A stretch of 64,000 bases of DNA from Pseudothioclava nitratireducens (GCF_029210495.1 NZ_JARGDK010000008.1:1-64000); one strand, 5' to 3'; positions 34,667 to 43,605 are shown, counted from the stretch's first letter. Notes: generated by a model not told the origin, from the letters alone. A program made the numbers and translations.

Positions 34667-35446
34667 ATGCAGGATATTCTTTACGGGCTGGGCGGCGGCA
34701 TGGTCGCGGCGGCGGCGACCACGGCGGGGGCGATCCCGGCGCTGATCGGCAAGCGGATGAGCCAGCGGACATCGGATACGATGCTGGGCTTTGCGGCGGG
34801 CGTGATGCTGTCGGCCTCCTATTTCTCGCTGATCCTGCCGGGGATCGCGGCGGCGGAGGAGTTGCACAACTCGCTCTGGATCGCGGCGGCGATTGCCAGC
34901 GTGGGGATTGCGATTGGCGCGGGGTTCGTGGCGTGGCTGAACCGGACGCTGCCGCATGAACATTTCGAGACCGGCCCCGAGGGCGGTGCTGACCGCGCGG
35001 CACTGGCGCGGATCTGGCTCTTTGTGGTGGCGATCGCGATCCACAACTTCCCCGAGGGCCTGTCGATCGGGGTGGCATTCGGTGCGGCGGACAAGGCCAA
35101 TGGTATCTCGGTGATGACCGGGATTTCCTTGCAGGACATTCCCGAGGGGCTCGCGGTGGCGGTGGCGTTGATCGGGCAGGGCTATACGCGGACGCGCGCC
35201 TTTGTCGTGACCATGATGACGGGGTTGGTGGAGCCGGTTGGCGCGCTTCTGGGCGCGGTGGCGGTGTCGTTCAGTGCGGAACTGCTGCCTTGGGGTCTGA
35301 CCTTCGCGGCGGGGGCGATGCTCTATATCATCAGCCATGAAATCTTGCCGGAAACGCACCGCAACGGGCATCAGAACCGCGCGACGGCGGGGCTGCTTTT
35401 CGGTTTGATCCTGATGATGTTCCTTGACGTGACGCTGGCGGCCTGA
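34667..35446 (+). CDS. ZIP-family divalent metal transporter
   Basis: 259-residue membrane protein with about eight helices of the ZIP (ZupT/GufA-like) family, which takes up zinc and other divalent metals. The metal-site helices are IHNFPEGLSIGVAFG (TM4) and LQDIPEGLAVAVALIG (TM5), each with the diagnostic His/Gln-x-x-Pro-Glu-Gly. A His-containing loop (LPHEHFETGPEGG) lies between TM3 and TM4. GGGAGA precedes the ATG at 34667. A composite palindromic repeat follows the stop. Confidence 0.91.
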   Translation: MQDILYGLGGGMVAAAATTAGAIPALIGKRMSQRTSDTMLGFAAGVMLSASYFSLILPGIAAAEELHNSLWIAAAIASVGIAIGAGFVAWLNRTLPHEHFETGPEGGADRAALARIWLFVVAIAIHNFPEGLSIGVAFGAADKANGISVMTGISLQDIPEGLAVAVALIGQGYTRTRAFVVTMMTGLVEPVGALLGAVAVSFSAELLPWGLTFAAGAMLYIISHEILPETHRNGHQNRATAGLLFGLILMMFLDVTLAA

Positions 35447-35453
35447 GGTTGGG

Positions 35454-35600
35454 AGGGGGCGCTGCCCCCTCGCGCTGACGCGCTCACCCCCGGGATATTT
35501 CAGGCGATTGGAACAGCAGAGACCGCGTCTGCTTCCAATCGCGTCAAATATCCTCGGGGGGTGAATGGCGTAGCCAGAGGGGGGCAGACAGCCCCCCTTT
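35454..35600. repeat. Composite palindromic intergenic repeat, copy B
   Basis: Complete copy of the element seen at 5430. AGGGGGCGCTGCCCCCT (35454-35470) is followed by TCACCCCCGGGATATTT (35484-35500). A central hairpin with GCGATTGGAA (35504-35513) pairing to TTCCAATCGC (35533-35542) follows. The second block is repeated in inverse (AAATATCCTCGGGGGG, 35546-35561), and a closing G-run/C-run hairpin ends near 35600. It lies between the convergent ZIP and trpA genes and could terminate both. Confidence 0.8.
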
Positions 35601-35623
35601 TGCGGTCAGCCTCCTCAGCGCGC

Positions 35624-36415
35624 TCAGGCTTTATGCGCGCCTTCGGCGAGGGCGGCTACGGTGGCGAGCACTTCGGAGACGGGTTTGCCTTCGCCCACCA
35701 GTTTCACGATGGCCGAGCCCACGACGCAGCCATCGGCCACGCTGGCGATGGTGGTGGCGGCCTCGGGGGTGGTGATGCCGAAGCCCACGATCACGGGCAG
35801 ATCGGTTTGCGATTTGATGCGGGCGACCTCGGGGCCGACTTCGGCGGCCTGGGCGGCTTGCGCGCCGGTGATGCCGGTGACCGAGACGTAATAGACGAAG
35901 CCCGAGGTGTTCTGGAGCACCTTCGGCAGGCGTTTATCGTCGGTGGTCGGCGTTGCGAGGCGGATGAAGTTCAGCCCGGCCTCTTTCGCGGGGATGCAGA
36001 GTTCGGCGTCTTCCTCGGGGGGCAGGTCGACGACGATCAGCCCGTCGATCCCGGCGGCTTTGGCATCCTCGAGGAACTTGTCCACGCCGCGGTTATAGAT
36101 CGGGTTGTAGTAGCCCATCATCACCACGGGGGTGGTGGCGTCGCCTTTGCGGAACTCGGCCACCATGTCGAGCGTCTTTTGCAGCGTTTGGCCGCCATCG
36201 AGTGCGCGTTGGCCTGCAAGCTGGATCGTCGGGCCATCGGCCATCGGATCGGTAAAGGGCATGCCCAGTTCGATCACGTCGACGCCCGCCGCGGGCATCC
36301 CTTTCATCAGTTCGAGCGAGGTCTCCAGATCCGGGTCGCCCGCCATGATATAGGCCACGAAGGCTTTCTTCCCTTCCGCTTTGAGCGCGGCGAATTTGGC
36401 GTCGATCCGAGTCAT
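35624..36415 (-). CDS. trpA: Tryptophan synthase alpha chain
   Basis: Cleaves indole-3-glycerol phosphate to indole and glyceraldehyde 3-phosphate, feeding TrpB. The 263-residue TIM barrel has the catalytic glutamate in [19 protein letters not shown] (about Glu50) and aspartate in [12 protein letters not shown] (about Asp61-type position by family). The phosphate-binding region is [17 protein letters not shown] precedes the ATG at 36415. trpB is not adjacent; a VOC-family gene lies upstream instead. Confidence 0.95.
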   Translation of the reverse strand: MTRIDAKFAALKAEGKKAFVAYIMAGDPDLETSLELMKGMPAAGVDVIELGMPFTDPMADGPTIQLAGQRALDGGQTLQKTLDMVAEFRKGDATTPVVMMGYYNPIYNRGVDKFLEDAKAAGIDGLIVVDLPPEEDAELCIPAKEAGLNFIRLATPTTDDKRLPKVLQNTSGFVYYVSVTGITGAQAAQAAEVGPEVARIKSQTDLPVIVGFGITTPEAATTIASVADGCVVGSAIVKLVGEGKPVSEVLATVAALAEGAHKA

Positions 36416-36491
36416 GGCAGTCCCTTTGCATCCGTTCCCCGGGGTTTGCGCGATAGGCGCGGGAAAATCAATGGGCACAAAGGGGCGGGCG

Positions 36492-36914
36492 TCACATCAG
36501 GGGCGGGCCCATGATCATCCATGTCGTCCCGAACCGGTCGCGCAGCATTCCGAAGCCATCCGCCCAGAACGTGTCGCCGAAGGGCATCGCGATTTCCTGC
36601 GCACCCTCGGCGAGGGCGTCATAGATTGCCTGGGCGCTGGCGCGGGTCGGTTCGGAATGCGAGATCGAGACGGATTGTTGCGGGGCGCCGGGAAAGGCCT
36701 CGGGCGAGTCGGAGGCCATCAGGCAGCGCTCGCCCACGAGCAGCGTCGCATGCATCACCTTTTGCGCGTCCGCCTCGGTGATCGGGCCACTGTCTTCGCC
36801 GGGCGGCAGGTCCGCGTAGCGCATCATCTGAAGCTGGCCTCCGAACAGCGCCGCATAGAAGGTCATCGCCGCTTCGCAATTGCCCTGAAAGTGGATGTAG
36901 GGGTCGAAGCTCAT
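36492..36914 (-). CDS. VOC-family protein (PhnB/3-demethylubiquinone-methyltransferase-like)
   Basis: 140-residue protein with the duplicated beta-alpha-beta modules of the vicinal oxygen chelate fold in the PhnB-like form. It begins [20 protein letters not shown] and has [24 protein letters not shown] and [20 protein letters not shown]. The typical PhnB sequence WGDRYG is represented by FWADGFG. Function is unknown; similar proteins bind small molecules. GGGAGGA precedes the ATG at 36914. It is upstream of trpA on the same strand. Confidence 0.85.
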   Translation of the reverse strand: MSFDPYIHFQGNCEAAMTFYAALFGGQLQMMRYADLPPGEDSGPITEADAQKVMHATLLVGERCLMASDSPEAFPGAPQQSVSISHSEPTRASAQAIYDALAEGAQEIAMPFGDTFWADGFGMLRDRFGTTWMIMGPPLM

Positions 36915-37031
36915 GCCGGTATCCTCCCTGATCTCTGCCCAGCCTAGCATTTTCGAGGCCCCGAGTCCCCGCCCGCTTGCGCAGGTGCAAGGCAGCGCCT
37001 ATGAAGCGGCAGCCGCAATCAGGAGGGCGAT

Positions 37032-38129
37032 ATGGGTTTCAAGATGGGCATCGTGGGTCTGCCGAATGTCGGCAAATCGACCCTGTTCAACGCGCTGACC
37101 AAGACGGCAGCGGCGCAGGCGGCGAACTTCCCCTTCTGCACGATAGAGCCGAATGTCGGCGAGGTCGCGGTGCCGGATGAGCGGCTTGAGCGGCTGGCGG
37201 CGATTGCGGGCTCCAAGGAGATCATCCCCACGCGGATGACCTTTGTCGATATCGCGGGCCTCGTGAAGGGCGCGTCCAAGGGGGAAGGTCTGGGCAACCA
37301 GTTCCTTGCCAATATCCGCGAGGTGGACGCCATCGCCCATGTGCTGCGGTGTTTCGAGGATGGCGACGTGACCCATGTCGAGGGCCGGGTCGATCCGGTC
37401 GCGGATGCCGAGACCATCGAGACCGAGCTGATGATCGCCGATCTTGAATCGCTCGAAAAGCGGCTGGCCAATATCCAGCGCAAGATCAATTCGGGCGACA
37501 AGCAGGCCAAGGAAGACGCGCGGCTGATGCTGGCGGCGAAAGAGGCGCTGGAGGCGGGCCGCCCGGCGCGCACCGTGACGGTCGCCGATGACGACCGCAA
37601 GGCGTGGAACATGCTGCAACTGCTGACCGCGAAGCCGGTGCTCTATGTGTGCAACGTCGAGGAAGAGAGCGCGGCCTCGGGCAATTCGAAATCCGAGGCG
37701 GTGGCCAAGATGGCGGCCGAGCAGGGCGCGGGCACGGTGGTGATCTCGGCCAAGATCGAGGAAGAGATTTCGCAGCTCGATGCCGAAGAGGCCGAGATGT
37801 TTTTGGGCGAGATGGGGCTGGAAGAGGCGGGTCTCGACCGGCTGATCCGCGCGGGCCATGACCTGCTCGGGCTTCAGACCTATTTCACCGTGGGCCCGAA
37901 AGAGGCGCGCGCCTGGACGATCCGCAAGGGCACGCTGGCACCGGCGGCGGCGGGGGTGATCCATGGCGATTTCGAGCGCGGCTTCATCCGCGCCGAGACC
38001 GTCGCCTATGACGATTACGTCGCCTACAAGGGCGAGGCGGGCGCGAAAGAGGCAGGCAAGTTCCGCGTCGAGGGCAAGACCTACGAGGTCAAGGACGGCG
38101 ACGTTCTGCACTTCCTCTTTAATGCGTGA
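37032..38129 (+). CDS. ychF: Redox-regulated ATPase YchF (Obg family)
   Basis: 365-residue P-loop protein that prefers ATP over GTP and associates with ribosomes. It has the G1 motif GIVGLPNVGKSTLFNALT, a DIAGLVKGASKGEGLGNQFL switch region, a coiled-coil insertion (IETELMIADLESLEKRLANI), and the degenerate G4 motif NVEE. The C-terminal TGS domain contains LQTYFTVGPKEARAWTIRKG. AGGAGG precedes the ATG by 6 bases. The next gene downstream is a low-GC orphan on the other strand. Confidence 0.96.
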   Translation: MGFKMGIVGLPNVGKSTLFNALTKTAAAQAANFPFCTIEPNVGEVAVPDERLERLAAIAGSKEIIPTRMTFVDIAGLVKGASKGEGLGNQFLANIREVDAIAHVLRCFEDGDVTHVEGRVDPVADAETIETELMIADLESLEKRLANIQRKINSGDKQAKEDARLMLAAKEALEAGRPARTVTVADDDRKAWNMLQLLTAKPVLYVCNVEEESAASGNSKSEAVAKMAAEQGAGTVVISAKIEEEISQLDAEEAEMFLGEMGLEEAGLDRLIRAGHDLLGLQTYFTVGPKEARAWTIRKGTLAPAAAGVIHGDFERGFIRAETVAYDDYVAYKGEAGAKEAGKFRVEGKTYEVKDGDVLHFLFNA

Positions 38130-38219
38130 GGGGTTGAGCGGGGAGGAGCGGACGGTCGCTGCGGTTGCGCAGGGGCAGGCGGAAGGCGCAGTTTGTGGGC
38201 GGCGTGGACCCGTGCAAAT

Positions 38220-38933
38220 CTACTTGCTTTCTAGAAGCAATTTTACAGCTCGCTTAGTAGCATTCACCGCGTCATAGCAAAGCCGGTACGCATCTTCTCC
38301 GGTGCCTGCTAGGTGAAAGCTGACCCATACTTCGCGGCGAATGGAAAGTTGGGGATCTTCGATTGGCATCTGCGTATGAGGGTTGACTGGAACCCCAGAA
38401 ATCCGAACTCCGGCACCAAATGTCACGTTGTTCGGATTCCACCTTACAACCGAGTTTCCACTGTGGCCGACCGTCGTAACGATAGGTTGTTCGCGTCTGA
38501 CTTGTGGCTCCAAGGCGGTGTGCTTTTTAGATGCCAGGTCCCGTATTCGCGCATATATTTCGTTCTCTTTTGCGGAAAATGGTTGGAGCGATCTTAGCGC
38601 GGCGTCCAAATCGGCGTCGATAGCACCAAGATCTTTCACTTTCCATTGCCCCATGCCTGATAGGTAACTGTCTTCGTTCTTGGCTGCAGGAAAATAACCC
38701 CCTCTTTTCGGCGGCTCTGATAGCTTGGGCAAAATCTTGGTCTCAAAGACCAAGGTCATGGTCTGATCTAGAATGTTGGCACATTTTTCTACTACCTCAT
38801 GCGTAAGCACTAAAGCTTCATCGCTGATGCTTTTGTTCTCGAGGTCGCGTTTGTAAGCGATAGCCAGCTCTTCAAAGATTTTTTCGACCCGGAGAATCTG
38901 AGAATGGATCTGAGTTGAGCGCCGATCAATCAT
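38220..38933 (-). CDS. Hypothetical protein in a low-GC insertion
   Basis: 237-residue soluble protein, lower in GC and with different codon use from ychF and the cupin on either side. The N-terminal ~60 residues are helical (RRSTQIHSQILRVEKIFEEL, VLTHEVVEKCANILDQTM). The middle has a charged helical stretch (SAKENEIYARIRDLASKKH) and the C-terminal part looks beta-rich (SVVRWNPNNVTFGAGVRISG), ending with a helix. I recognise no domain. AAGGAG lies 7 bases before the ATG. The helical N-terminus could be HEPN-like in shape, but no R-x4-H motif is visible. Confidence 0.75.
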   Translation of the reverse strand: MIDRRSTQIHSQILRVEKIFEELAIAYKRDLENKSISDEALVLTHEVVEKCANILDQTMTLVFETKILPKLSEPPKRGGYFPAAKNEDSYLSGMGQWKVKDLGAIDADLDAALRSLQPFSAKENEIYARIRDLASKKHTALEPQVRREQPIVTTVGHSGNSVVRWNPNNVTFGAGVRISGVPVNPHTQMPIEDPQLSIRREVWVSFHLAGTGEDAYRLCYDAVNATKRAVKLLLESK

Positions 38934-39118
38934 CTAATGCTCCTTAGGCTCGCTACGTTTCTATCGCTACTATAGAGAGCAACAAATTCCATAGGAAGGT
39001 GACGCGTCTTTCCGCAGAGGGTCGAGCTTTCCTACGGACCTACGCTGCGGCGGCGAAATCCCCCGCATGCGCAATGAGGTAAAAAGGGCTCAAAGCAGCC
39101 TCTCACTCCAATTTCTTC

Positions 39119-39607
39119 CTATTTCTTCGCGCCTGCCTGCACCTCTTCGATGGCGTCGTGATCGACCAGTTGCCACGGTAGGCCGGTGTTGCGGTAGATG
39201 CGTTTTTGCTGGTCGGGGTAGTCGCCCACGTCATGGGGCAGGCGCTGGCCCGCGACGATGAGGCGGAGTATCTCGGTGCCGGTGTTCTCGATGGCGTGGG
39301 GCAGGCCGCCCGCGCGGTAGCCGATGAAATCGCCGGGGCCGATGGCGTGGCGGGTCTCGCCGATCCGGGCGGTGCCGGTGCCCGCGAGGACGTAGACGCA
39401 TTCGTCCTCGTGGTGATGGACATGGTATTCGGTGCTCAGATCGCCCGGCGCCACTTCGATGATGTGAAAGCCGAGCCCGGTGAGGCCGGTGCGGTCACCG
39501 AGCGACTTGTTCACGCGGCGCGCGCGCGGGTTGAGGAAGTGGGTCTTGTTGAGCCCCTCCATCGCGGCGATCTCGGCGGCGGTCAGCAGATAGGTCGGCT
39601 CGGTCAT
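39119..39607 (-). CDS. Cupin-domain protein
   Basis: 162-residue protein with one cupin barrel. The metal-binding motif 1 is STEYHVHHHEDECVYVLAGT and motif 2 is GDFIGYRAGGLPHAIENTG. The sequence following (LRLIVAGQRLPHDVGDYPDQ) is typical of a group of small proteobacterial cupins with no assigned substrate. I chose the ATG at 39607 after AAGG; an ATG two codons upstream is possible. It is divergent from modA. Confidence 0.83.
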   Translation of the reverse strand: MTEPTYLLTAAEIAAMEGLNKTHFLNPRARRVNKSLGDRTGLTGLGFHIIEVAPGDLSTEYHVHHHEDECVYVLAGTGTARIGETRHAIGPGDFIGYRAGGLPHAIENTGTEILRLIVAGQRLPHDVGDYPDQQKRIYRNTGLPWQLVDHDAIEEVQAGAKK

Positions 39608-39702
39608 CGGCATGTCCTTTCGCGGCTCTGGGGGAGTGTGGACCCTGAAGGGGCGTGGCGCAATGGCGCGCAGAAAAGGCTTGCGCGGGCGGGTTGGCTG
39701 AG

Positions 39703-39726
39703 CGATATGTTTTGCGAAACATATTG
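39703..39726. promoter_or_regulatory. Mo-box-like palindrome upstream of modA
   Basis: CGATATGT and ACATATTG flank an 8-base centre; the inner part ATATGTTT-TGCG-AAACATAT is a perfect dyad (39705-39724). The spacing and CGxTAT...ATAxxG form resemble ModE-type Mo-boxes that control molybdate uptake genes. It lies 15 bases before the modA start codon. Confidence 0.6.
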
Positions 39727-39740
39727 CTTGGAGCGCCCCC

Positions 39741-40499
39741 ATGTCCGGTCTTCGTCTTGCTCTTGCGGCGCTGTGTCTGATGCTGGCCGGGTCGGGTCTG
39801 GCGCGGGCCGAAACGGTCACGGTGTTTGCGGCTTCGAGCCTCAAGACCGCGCTCGAGGAGATCGCCGCGGGGTTTGGTGCGGAGACCGGGGATCAGGTGC
39901 GGCTGTCCTTTGCCGGGTCCTCGGCCATGGCGCGGCAGATCATGGCGGGGGCGCCGGCGGATCTGTTCCTTTCGGCCAATCCGGGCTGGATGGATGCGGT
40001 CGAGGCCGAGGGGCTGTTGGTGGCGGGCACGCGGCGGGATTTGCTGGGCAATGCGCTGGTGCTGATCGGGGCGCCGGACGGGCCGGAGGTGGGTCTGGGC
40101 GACGATCTGGCGGCGGTGCTGGGGGACGACCGGCTGGCGATGGCGCTGGTCGAGGCGGTTCCGGCGGGGATCTACGGCGAGGCGGCGCTGGAGGCGCTGG
40201 GCCAGTGGGAGGCATTGGCGCCGCGCGTGGCGCAGGCCGAGAATGTGCGCGCGGCGCTGGCGTTGGTGGCGACGGGGGCGGCCCCTTTGGGGATCGTCTA
40301 TCGGTCGGATGCGCAGGCGGAGCCTCGGGTGCGGGTGCTGGATACATTTGCGGCGGACACGCACCCGCCGATCACCTATCCGGTGGCGCGGATCGCGGGG
40401 CGCGAGACCCCGGCGGCGGATGCGTTTCTGGCCTATCTGGGCGGCGAGGCCGCGCGGGCGGTGTTCACGCGCCACGGTTTTGATGTGATCGGTGAGTGA
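39741..40499 (+). CDS. modA: Molybdate ABC transporter substrate-binding protein
   Basis: Periplasmic molybdate/tungstate-binding protein of 252 residues. The signal peptide ends near ARAET. It has the ModA-specific blocks VTVFAASSLKTALEEIAAGF, VRLSFAGSSAMARQIMAGAP and ADLFLSANPGWMD, and later VPAGIYGEAALEALG and the oxyanion-contact region GIVYRSDA. It is the first gene of modABC, with its stop overlapping or touching the modB start, and is preceded by a Mo-box-like palindrome. Confidence 0.95.
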   Translation: MSGLRLALAALCLMLAGSGLARAETVTVFAASSLKTALEEIAAGFGAETGDQVRLSFAGSSAMARQIMAGAPADLFLSANPGWMDAVEAEGLLVAGTRRDLLGNALVLIGAPDGPEVGLGDDLAAVLGDDRLAMALVEAVPAGIYGEAALEALGQWEALAPRVAQAENVRAALALVATGAAPLGIVYRSDAQAEPRVRVLDTFAADTHPPITYPVARIAGRETPAADAFLAYLGGEAARAVFTRHGFDVIGE

Positions 40500-40500
40500 G

Positions 40501-41196
40501 ATGGAGGGCTGGCTGGGACCAGAGCTGTGGCAGGCGGTGCGGCTGTCGATCCGGGTCTCGGCCTGGGCGACGGTCGTGGCGATGCCGCTGGCGCTGTTGA
40601 CGGCCTGGGCGCTGGCGCGCTGGGCCTTTCCGGGCAAGCAGATCGTCAACGGGATCGTGCATTTGCCGCTGATCCTGCCGCCGGTGGTGACCGGGTATCT
40701 GTTGCTCGTGGTCTTGAGCCCGCGCGCGCCTGTGGGCGGGTTTCTGGCCGATCTGGGGATGGGGTTCGCCTTTCGCTGGACGGGCGCGGCGCTGGCGGCG
40801 GGGATCATGGGATTTCCGCTGATGGTGCGGGCGATCCGGCTTTCGCTGGAGGCGGTCGATCCGCGCCTTGAGGCGGCGGCGGCGACGCTGGGCGCGTCAC
40901 GCATGCGGCGCTTTGCGACGATCACGCTGCCGCTGATCTTGCCGGGGATGCTGGCCGGTGCGGTGCTCGGTTTTGCGAAGGCGATGGGCGAGTTCGGCGC
41001 GACGATTACCTTCGTGTCGAACATTCCGGGCGAGACCCAGACCATGCCGCTGGCGATTTACGCGTTCTTGCAGGTGCCGGGGGGGGAAGACGCCGCGCTG
41101 CGCTTGGTGATCGTGTCGGTGGTGATTGCGATGGGGGCCTTGCTGGTGTCGGAATGGATCGCGCGGGCGCTGGCGCGGCGGGTGGCGGGCGCATGA
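40501..41196 (+). CDS. modB: Molybdate ABC transporter permease
   Basis: 231-residue inner-membrane permease with five or six helices. The ABC-permease coupling motif (EAA loop) is VDPRLEAAAATLGASRMRRF followed by ITLPLILPGMLAG. ModB-like segments LILPPVVTGYLLLV and AKAMGEFGATITFVSNIPGE are present. I prefer the ATG at 40501 because GGTGAG precedes it; a GTG at 40492, overlapping modA, would add three residues. Its stop overlaps the modC ATG. Confidence 0.94.
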   Translation: MEGWLGPELWQAVRLSIRVSAWATVVAMPLALLTAWALARWAFPGKQIVNGIVHLPLILPPVVTGYLLLVVLSPRAPVGGFLADLGMGFAFRWTGAALAAGIMGFPLMVRAIRLSLEAVDPRLEAAAATLGASRMRRFATITLPLILPGMLAGAVLGFAKAMGEFGATITFVSNIPGETQTMPLAIYAFLQVPGGEDAALRLVIVSVVIAMGALLVSEWIARALARRVAGA

Positions 41197-42293
41197 CGGT
41201 TTCGGTCGATCTGCGGCATCGGTTCGAGGGGTTCACGCTTGCGGCGCGGTTCGAGGCCCCGGCGGGGCTGACGGCGCTGTTCGGGCGCTCGGGGTCCGGC
41301 AAGAGCACGGTGGTCAATGCGGTGGCGGGGTTGCTGCGGCCCGATCATGCGCGGATCGAGATCGGCGGGCGGGTGCTGGCCGATACCGAGCGCGGCCTGT
41401 GGCTGCCGCCCGAGAAGCGCCGGATCGGCTATATCTTTCAGGATGCGCGGCTGTTTCCGCATATGAGTGTGCGGCAGAACCTCGATTACGGGCGCAAGCT
41501 GGCGCCGGTGCCGCCCGGACGCGCGGAGTTCGACCGGGTGGTGGGCATGCTGGGGCTGGAGGGGTTGCTTGCGCGGCGGCCCGCGCGGCTGTCGGGGGGG
41601 GAAACGTCACGGGTGGCGATCGGGCGCGCGCTTTTGGCGGGGCCGGAGATGATCCTTGCCGACGAGCCGCTGGCGGCGCTGGATGAGGCGCGCAAAGCCG
41701 AGATCCTGCCCTATTTCGAGCGGCTGCGCGACGAGCTGTCGATCCCGATCCTTTACGTGAGCCACGCCGCGGGCGAGGTGGCGCGGTTGGCGACCAGTGT
41801 CGTGGCCATCGAGGCGGGGCGGGTGAGCGGGCAGGGCTCGGCGGCGCAGATTTTGGGCGATCCGGGGCTGACGCCTTTGGGTGCGCGCGAGGCCGGTGCG
41901 ATGCTGGAGGCGCGGGTGGTTGCGCATCACGCCGACGGGCTGAGCGAGGTTCAGGCCGGTGGGCAGGTGCTTTGGGTGCCGCGCGTGGACCGGCCCGAGG
42001 GCGCGGCGTTGCGGGTCCATGTGCGCGCGCAGGATGTGATGCTGGCACTGGTGCGGCCCGAGGGGATCTCGGCGCTGAACGTGATCCCGGCGGTGGTGCG
42101 CGATGTGCGGCCCGTGGGCGCGGACGGGGCGCTGGTGCAGCTTGGTGCGGGGATGGCGGGGGCGCAGAGCACGCTGCTGGCGCGGGTCACGGCGCGCTCG
42201 GTCTCGGCGCTTGGGTTGAGGTCGGGGCTGGAGTTGTTCGCAGTCCTCAAGGCGGTGTCGGTTGCACGCGATCAGGCGGCGAGACCCGACTGA
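41193..42293 (+). CDS. modC: Molybdate ABC transporter ATPase
   Basis: 366-residue ATPase that drives molybdate import. The Walker A motif is GRSGSGKSTVVN (residues ~31-42), the ABC signature is LSGGETSRVAIGRAL, Walker B is MILADEPLAALDE, and the H-loop is LYVSHAAGEVARL. The C-terminal ~130 residues form a MOP/TOBE regulatory domain (LRVHVRAQDVMLALVRPEGI; SALNVIPAVVRDVRPVGA), typical of ModC. The signature departs slightly from the usual LSGGERQR. The start overlaps modB in ATGA. Confidence 0.95.
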   Translation: MTVSVDLRHRFEGFTLAARFEAPAGLTALFGRSGSGKSTVVNAVAGLLRPDHARIEIGGRVLADTERGLWLPPEKRRIGYIFQDARLFPHMSVRQNLDYGRKLAPVPPGRAEFDRVVGMLGLEGLLARRPARLSGGETSRVAIGRALLAGPEMILADEPLAALDEARKAEILPYFERLRDELSIPILYVSHAAGEVARLATSVVAIEAGRVSGQGSAAQILGDPGLTPLGAREAGAMLEARVVAHHADGLSEVQAGGQVLWVPRVDRPEGAALRVHVRAQDVMLALVRPEGISALNVIPAVVRDVRPVGADGALVQLGAGMAGAQSTLLARVTARSVSALGLRSGLELFAVLKAVSVARDQAARPD

Positions 42294-42433
42294 CCGCGCG
42301 CGAGGCGAGGCCGGGCATCGCGCGACGTTTTCCCCCTCCGGGCGTCGAATGTCATTTTCGTGAATAAAGGGGATTCACAAGCCGAATCACCCGTGTTAGC
42401 GTCGTCTTAATCAAGGGCCAAAAGGTCCATAAA

Positions 42434-43516
42434 ATGAGGCGGGACATACAGGCAATGAAAACGGGCTATCAGGGCACGTTTGTCATCTCTTGGGCACAGA
42501 CGGAACTCGACGGCGTTGTCGCGGCACCCCTTGCGGGCGTCACGGTCGGCGCCTGTTGGCGTTGGTGGGGAGAGCCTGTCCGTGTCGACGGTCCGCAGGA
42601 TCTCTTGATCCTGTCGGGCGCAGAGGGCGAGGCGGAAATCCGGCAAAAGGCTGCGCGTATGGTGCGGCGTCTGGTGGGCGCGGCGGTCGCAGGGCGTGAG
42701 ATCAACGCGGTCGAGCCGGAGATCATGGCCCCCGATCAGAGCTTTGCCGTCACCGATGGCTATCAGGTCTATATCGTCACGCTGATCGAATTGGAGGACG
42801 CGTCAGCGCGTCTGTTGATGTTCGCGGGGCGCATCCCGCCGGCCAATTGCGAGCTGTGGGTGGTCGAGCGCACGATCGACCTGCGGCCCGAGCCGCTGCG
42901 GATCGAGCAGCCGGGGGTGATCTGTTTCACGCCGGGCACGCTGATCGACACGCCGGACGGCAAGCGCCCGGTCGAGGCGCTGCGTCCGGGCGACCGGATC
43001 AGCACGCGCGACGATGGCGCGCAGGAATTGCTCTGGGTCGGCTCGCGCCGGATGACGGGCGCGCGGCTCTATGCGATGCCGCATCTGCGCCCGGTGCGTA
43101 TCCGCGCGGGGGCCTTCGGGATCGGGCGGCCGACCGGAGACCTGCTGGTCTCGCCGCAGCACCGCATGCTGCTGCGCGGTCCGCAGGCGCGGGCGCTGTT
43201 CAATGAGGCGGAGGTGCTGGTGCAGGCCTGCGATCTGGTCAACGACCAGTCGGTGCGCATCGAGCAGGGCCTGCCGGAGGTGCATTACATCCATCTGATG
43301 CTGGAGCGCCATCAGGTGCTTTGGGCGAATGGGATGGAGACCGAGAGCTTCCATCCGGCCTCGACGGCGCTCGATATGATCGCGGAGGATCAGCGCGCGG
43401 GGCTTCTGGAGATCGTGCCGGATGCGGGCGAAGACCCGTTCAGCTATGGCGGTTACGCGCGGCGCGCGCTGCGGCGCTCGGAAGCGGCGATTTTGCGCCA
43501 CGACTTCGCGGCCTGA
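42434..43516 (+). CDS. Hint (hedgehog/intein)-domain protein
   Basis: 360-residue protein with a C-terminal Hint_2 domain of a type frequent in Rhodobacteraceae. The domain starts at ICFTPGTLIDTPDGKRPVEA (Cys near residue 165) and includes LRPGDRISTRDDG, GDLLVSPQHRMLLRG, and VHYIHLMLERHQVLWANGME. The His in SPQHRM corresponds to the intein block B region. No intein C-terminal Asn-Cys junction is seen, so splicing is not expected; self-cleavage is an open question. The N-terminal 150 residues have no recognised domain. AAGG lies 8 bases before the ATG. Confidence 0.85.
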   Translation: MRRDIQAMKTGYQGTFVISWAQTELDGVVAAPLAGVTVGACWRWWGEPVRVDGPQDLLILSGAEGEAEIRQKAARMVRRLVGAAVAGREINAVEPEIMAPDQSFAVTDGYQVYIVTLIELEDASARLLMFAGRIPPANCELWVVERTIDLRPEPLRIEQPGVICFTPGTLIDTPDGKRPVEALRPGDRISTRDDGAQELLWVGSRRMTGARLYAMPHLRPVRIRAGAFGIGRPTGDLLVSPQHRMLLRGPQARALFNEAEVLVQACDLVNDQSVRIEQGLPEVHYIHLMLERHQVLWANGMETESFHPASTALDMIAEDQRAGLLEIVPDAGEDPFSYGGYARRALRRSEAAILRHDFAA

Positions 43517-43531
43517 GCGCGGTCACGCGCA

Positions 43532-43582
43532 AGGGGGCGCTGCCCCCTCTGGCGCTGGGCGCCATTCACCCCCGGGATATTT
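43532..43582. repeat. Composite palindromic repeat, half copy C
   Basis: AGGGGGCGCTGCCCCCT (43532-43548) followed 18 bases later by TCACCCCCGGGATATTT (43566-43582), identical to the first two blocks of copy B. The inverse right half is absent. It lies between the Hint-protein stop and the rpsD promoter. Confidence 0.75.
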
Positions 43583-43605
43583 GCGGCAGAATGAGGGAGC
43601 GGGTG

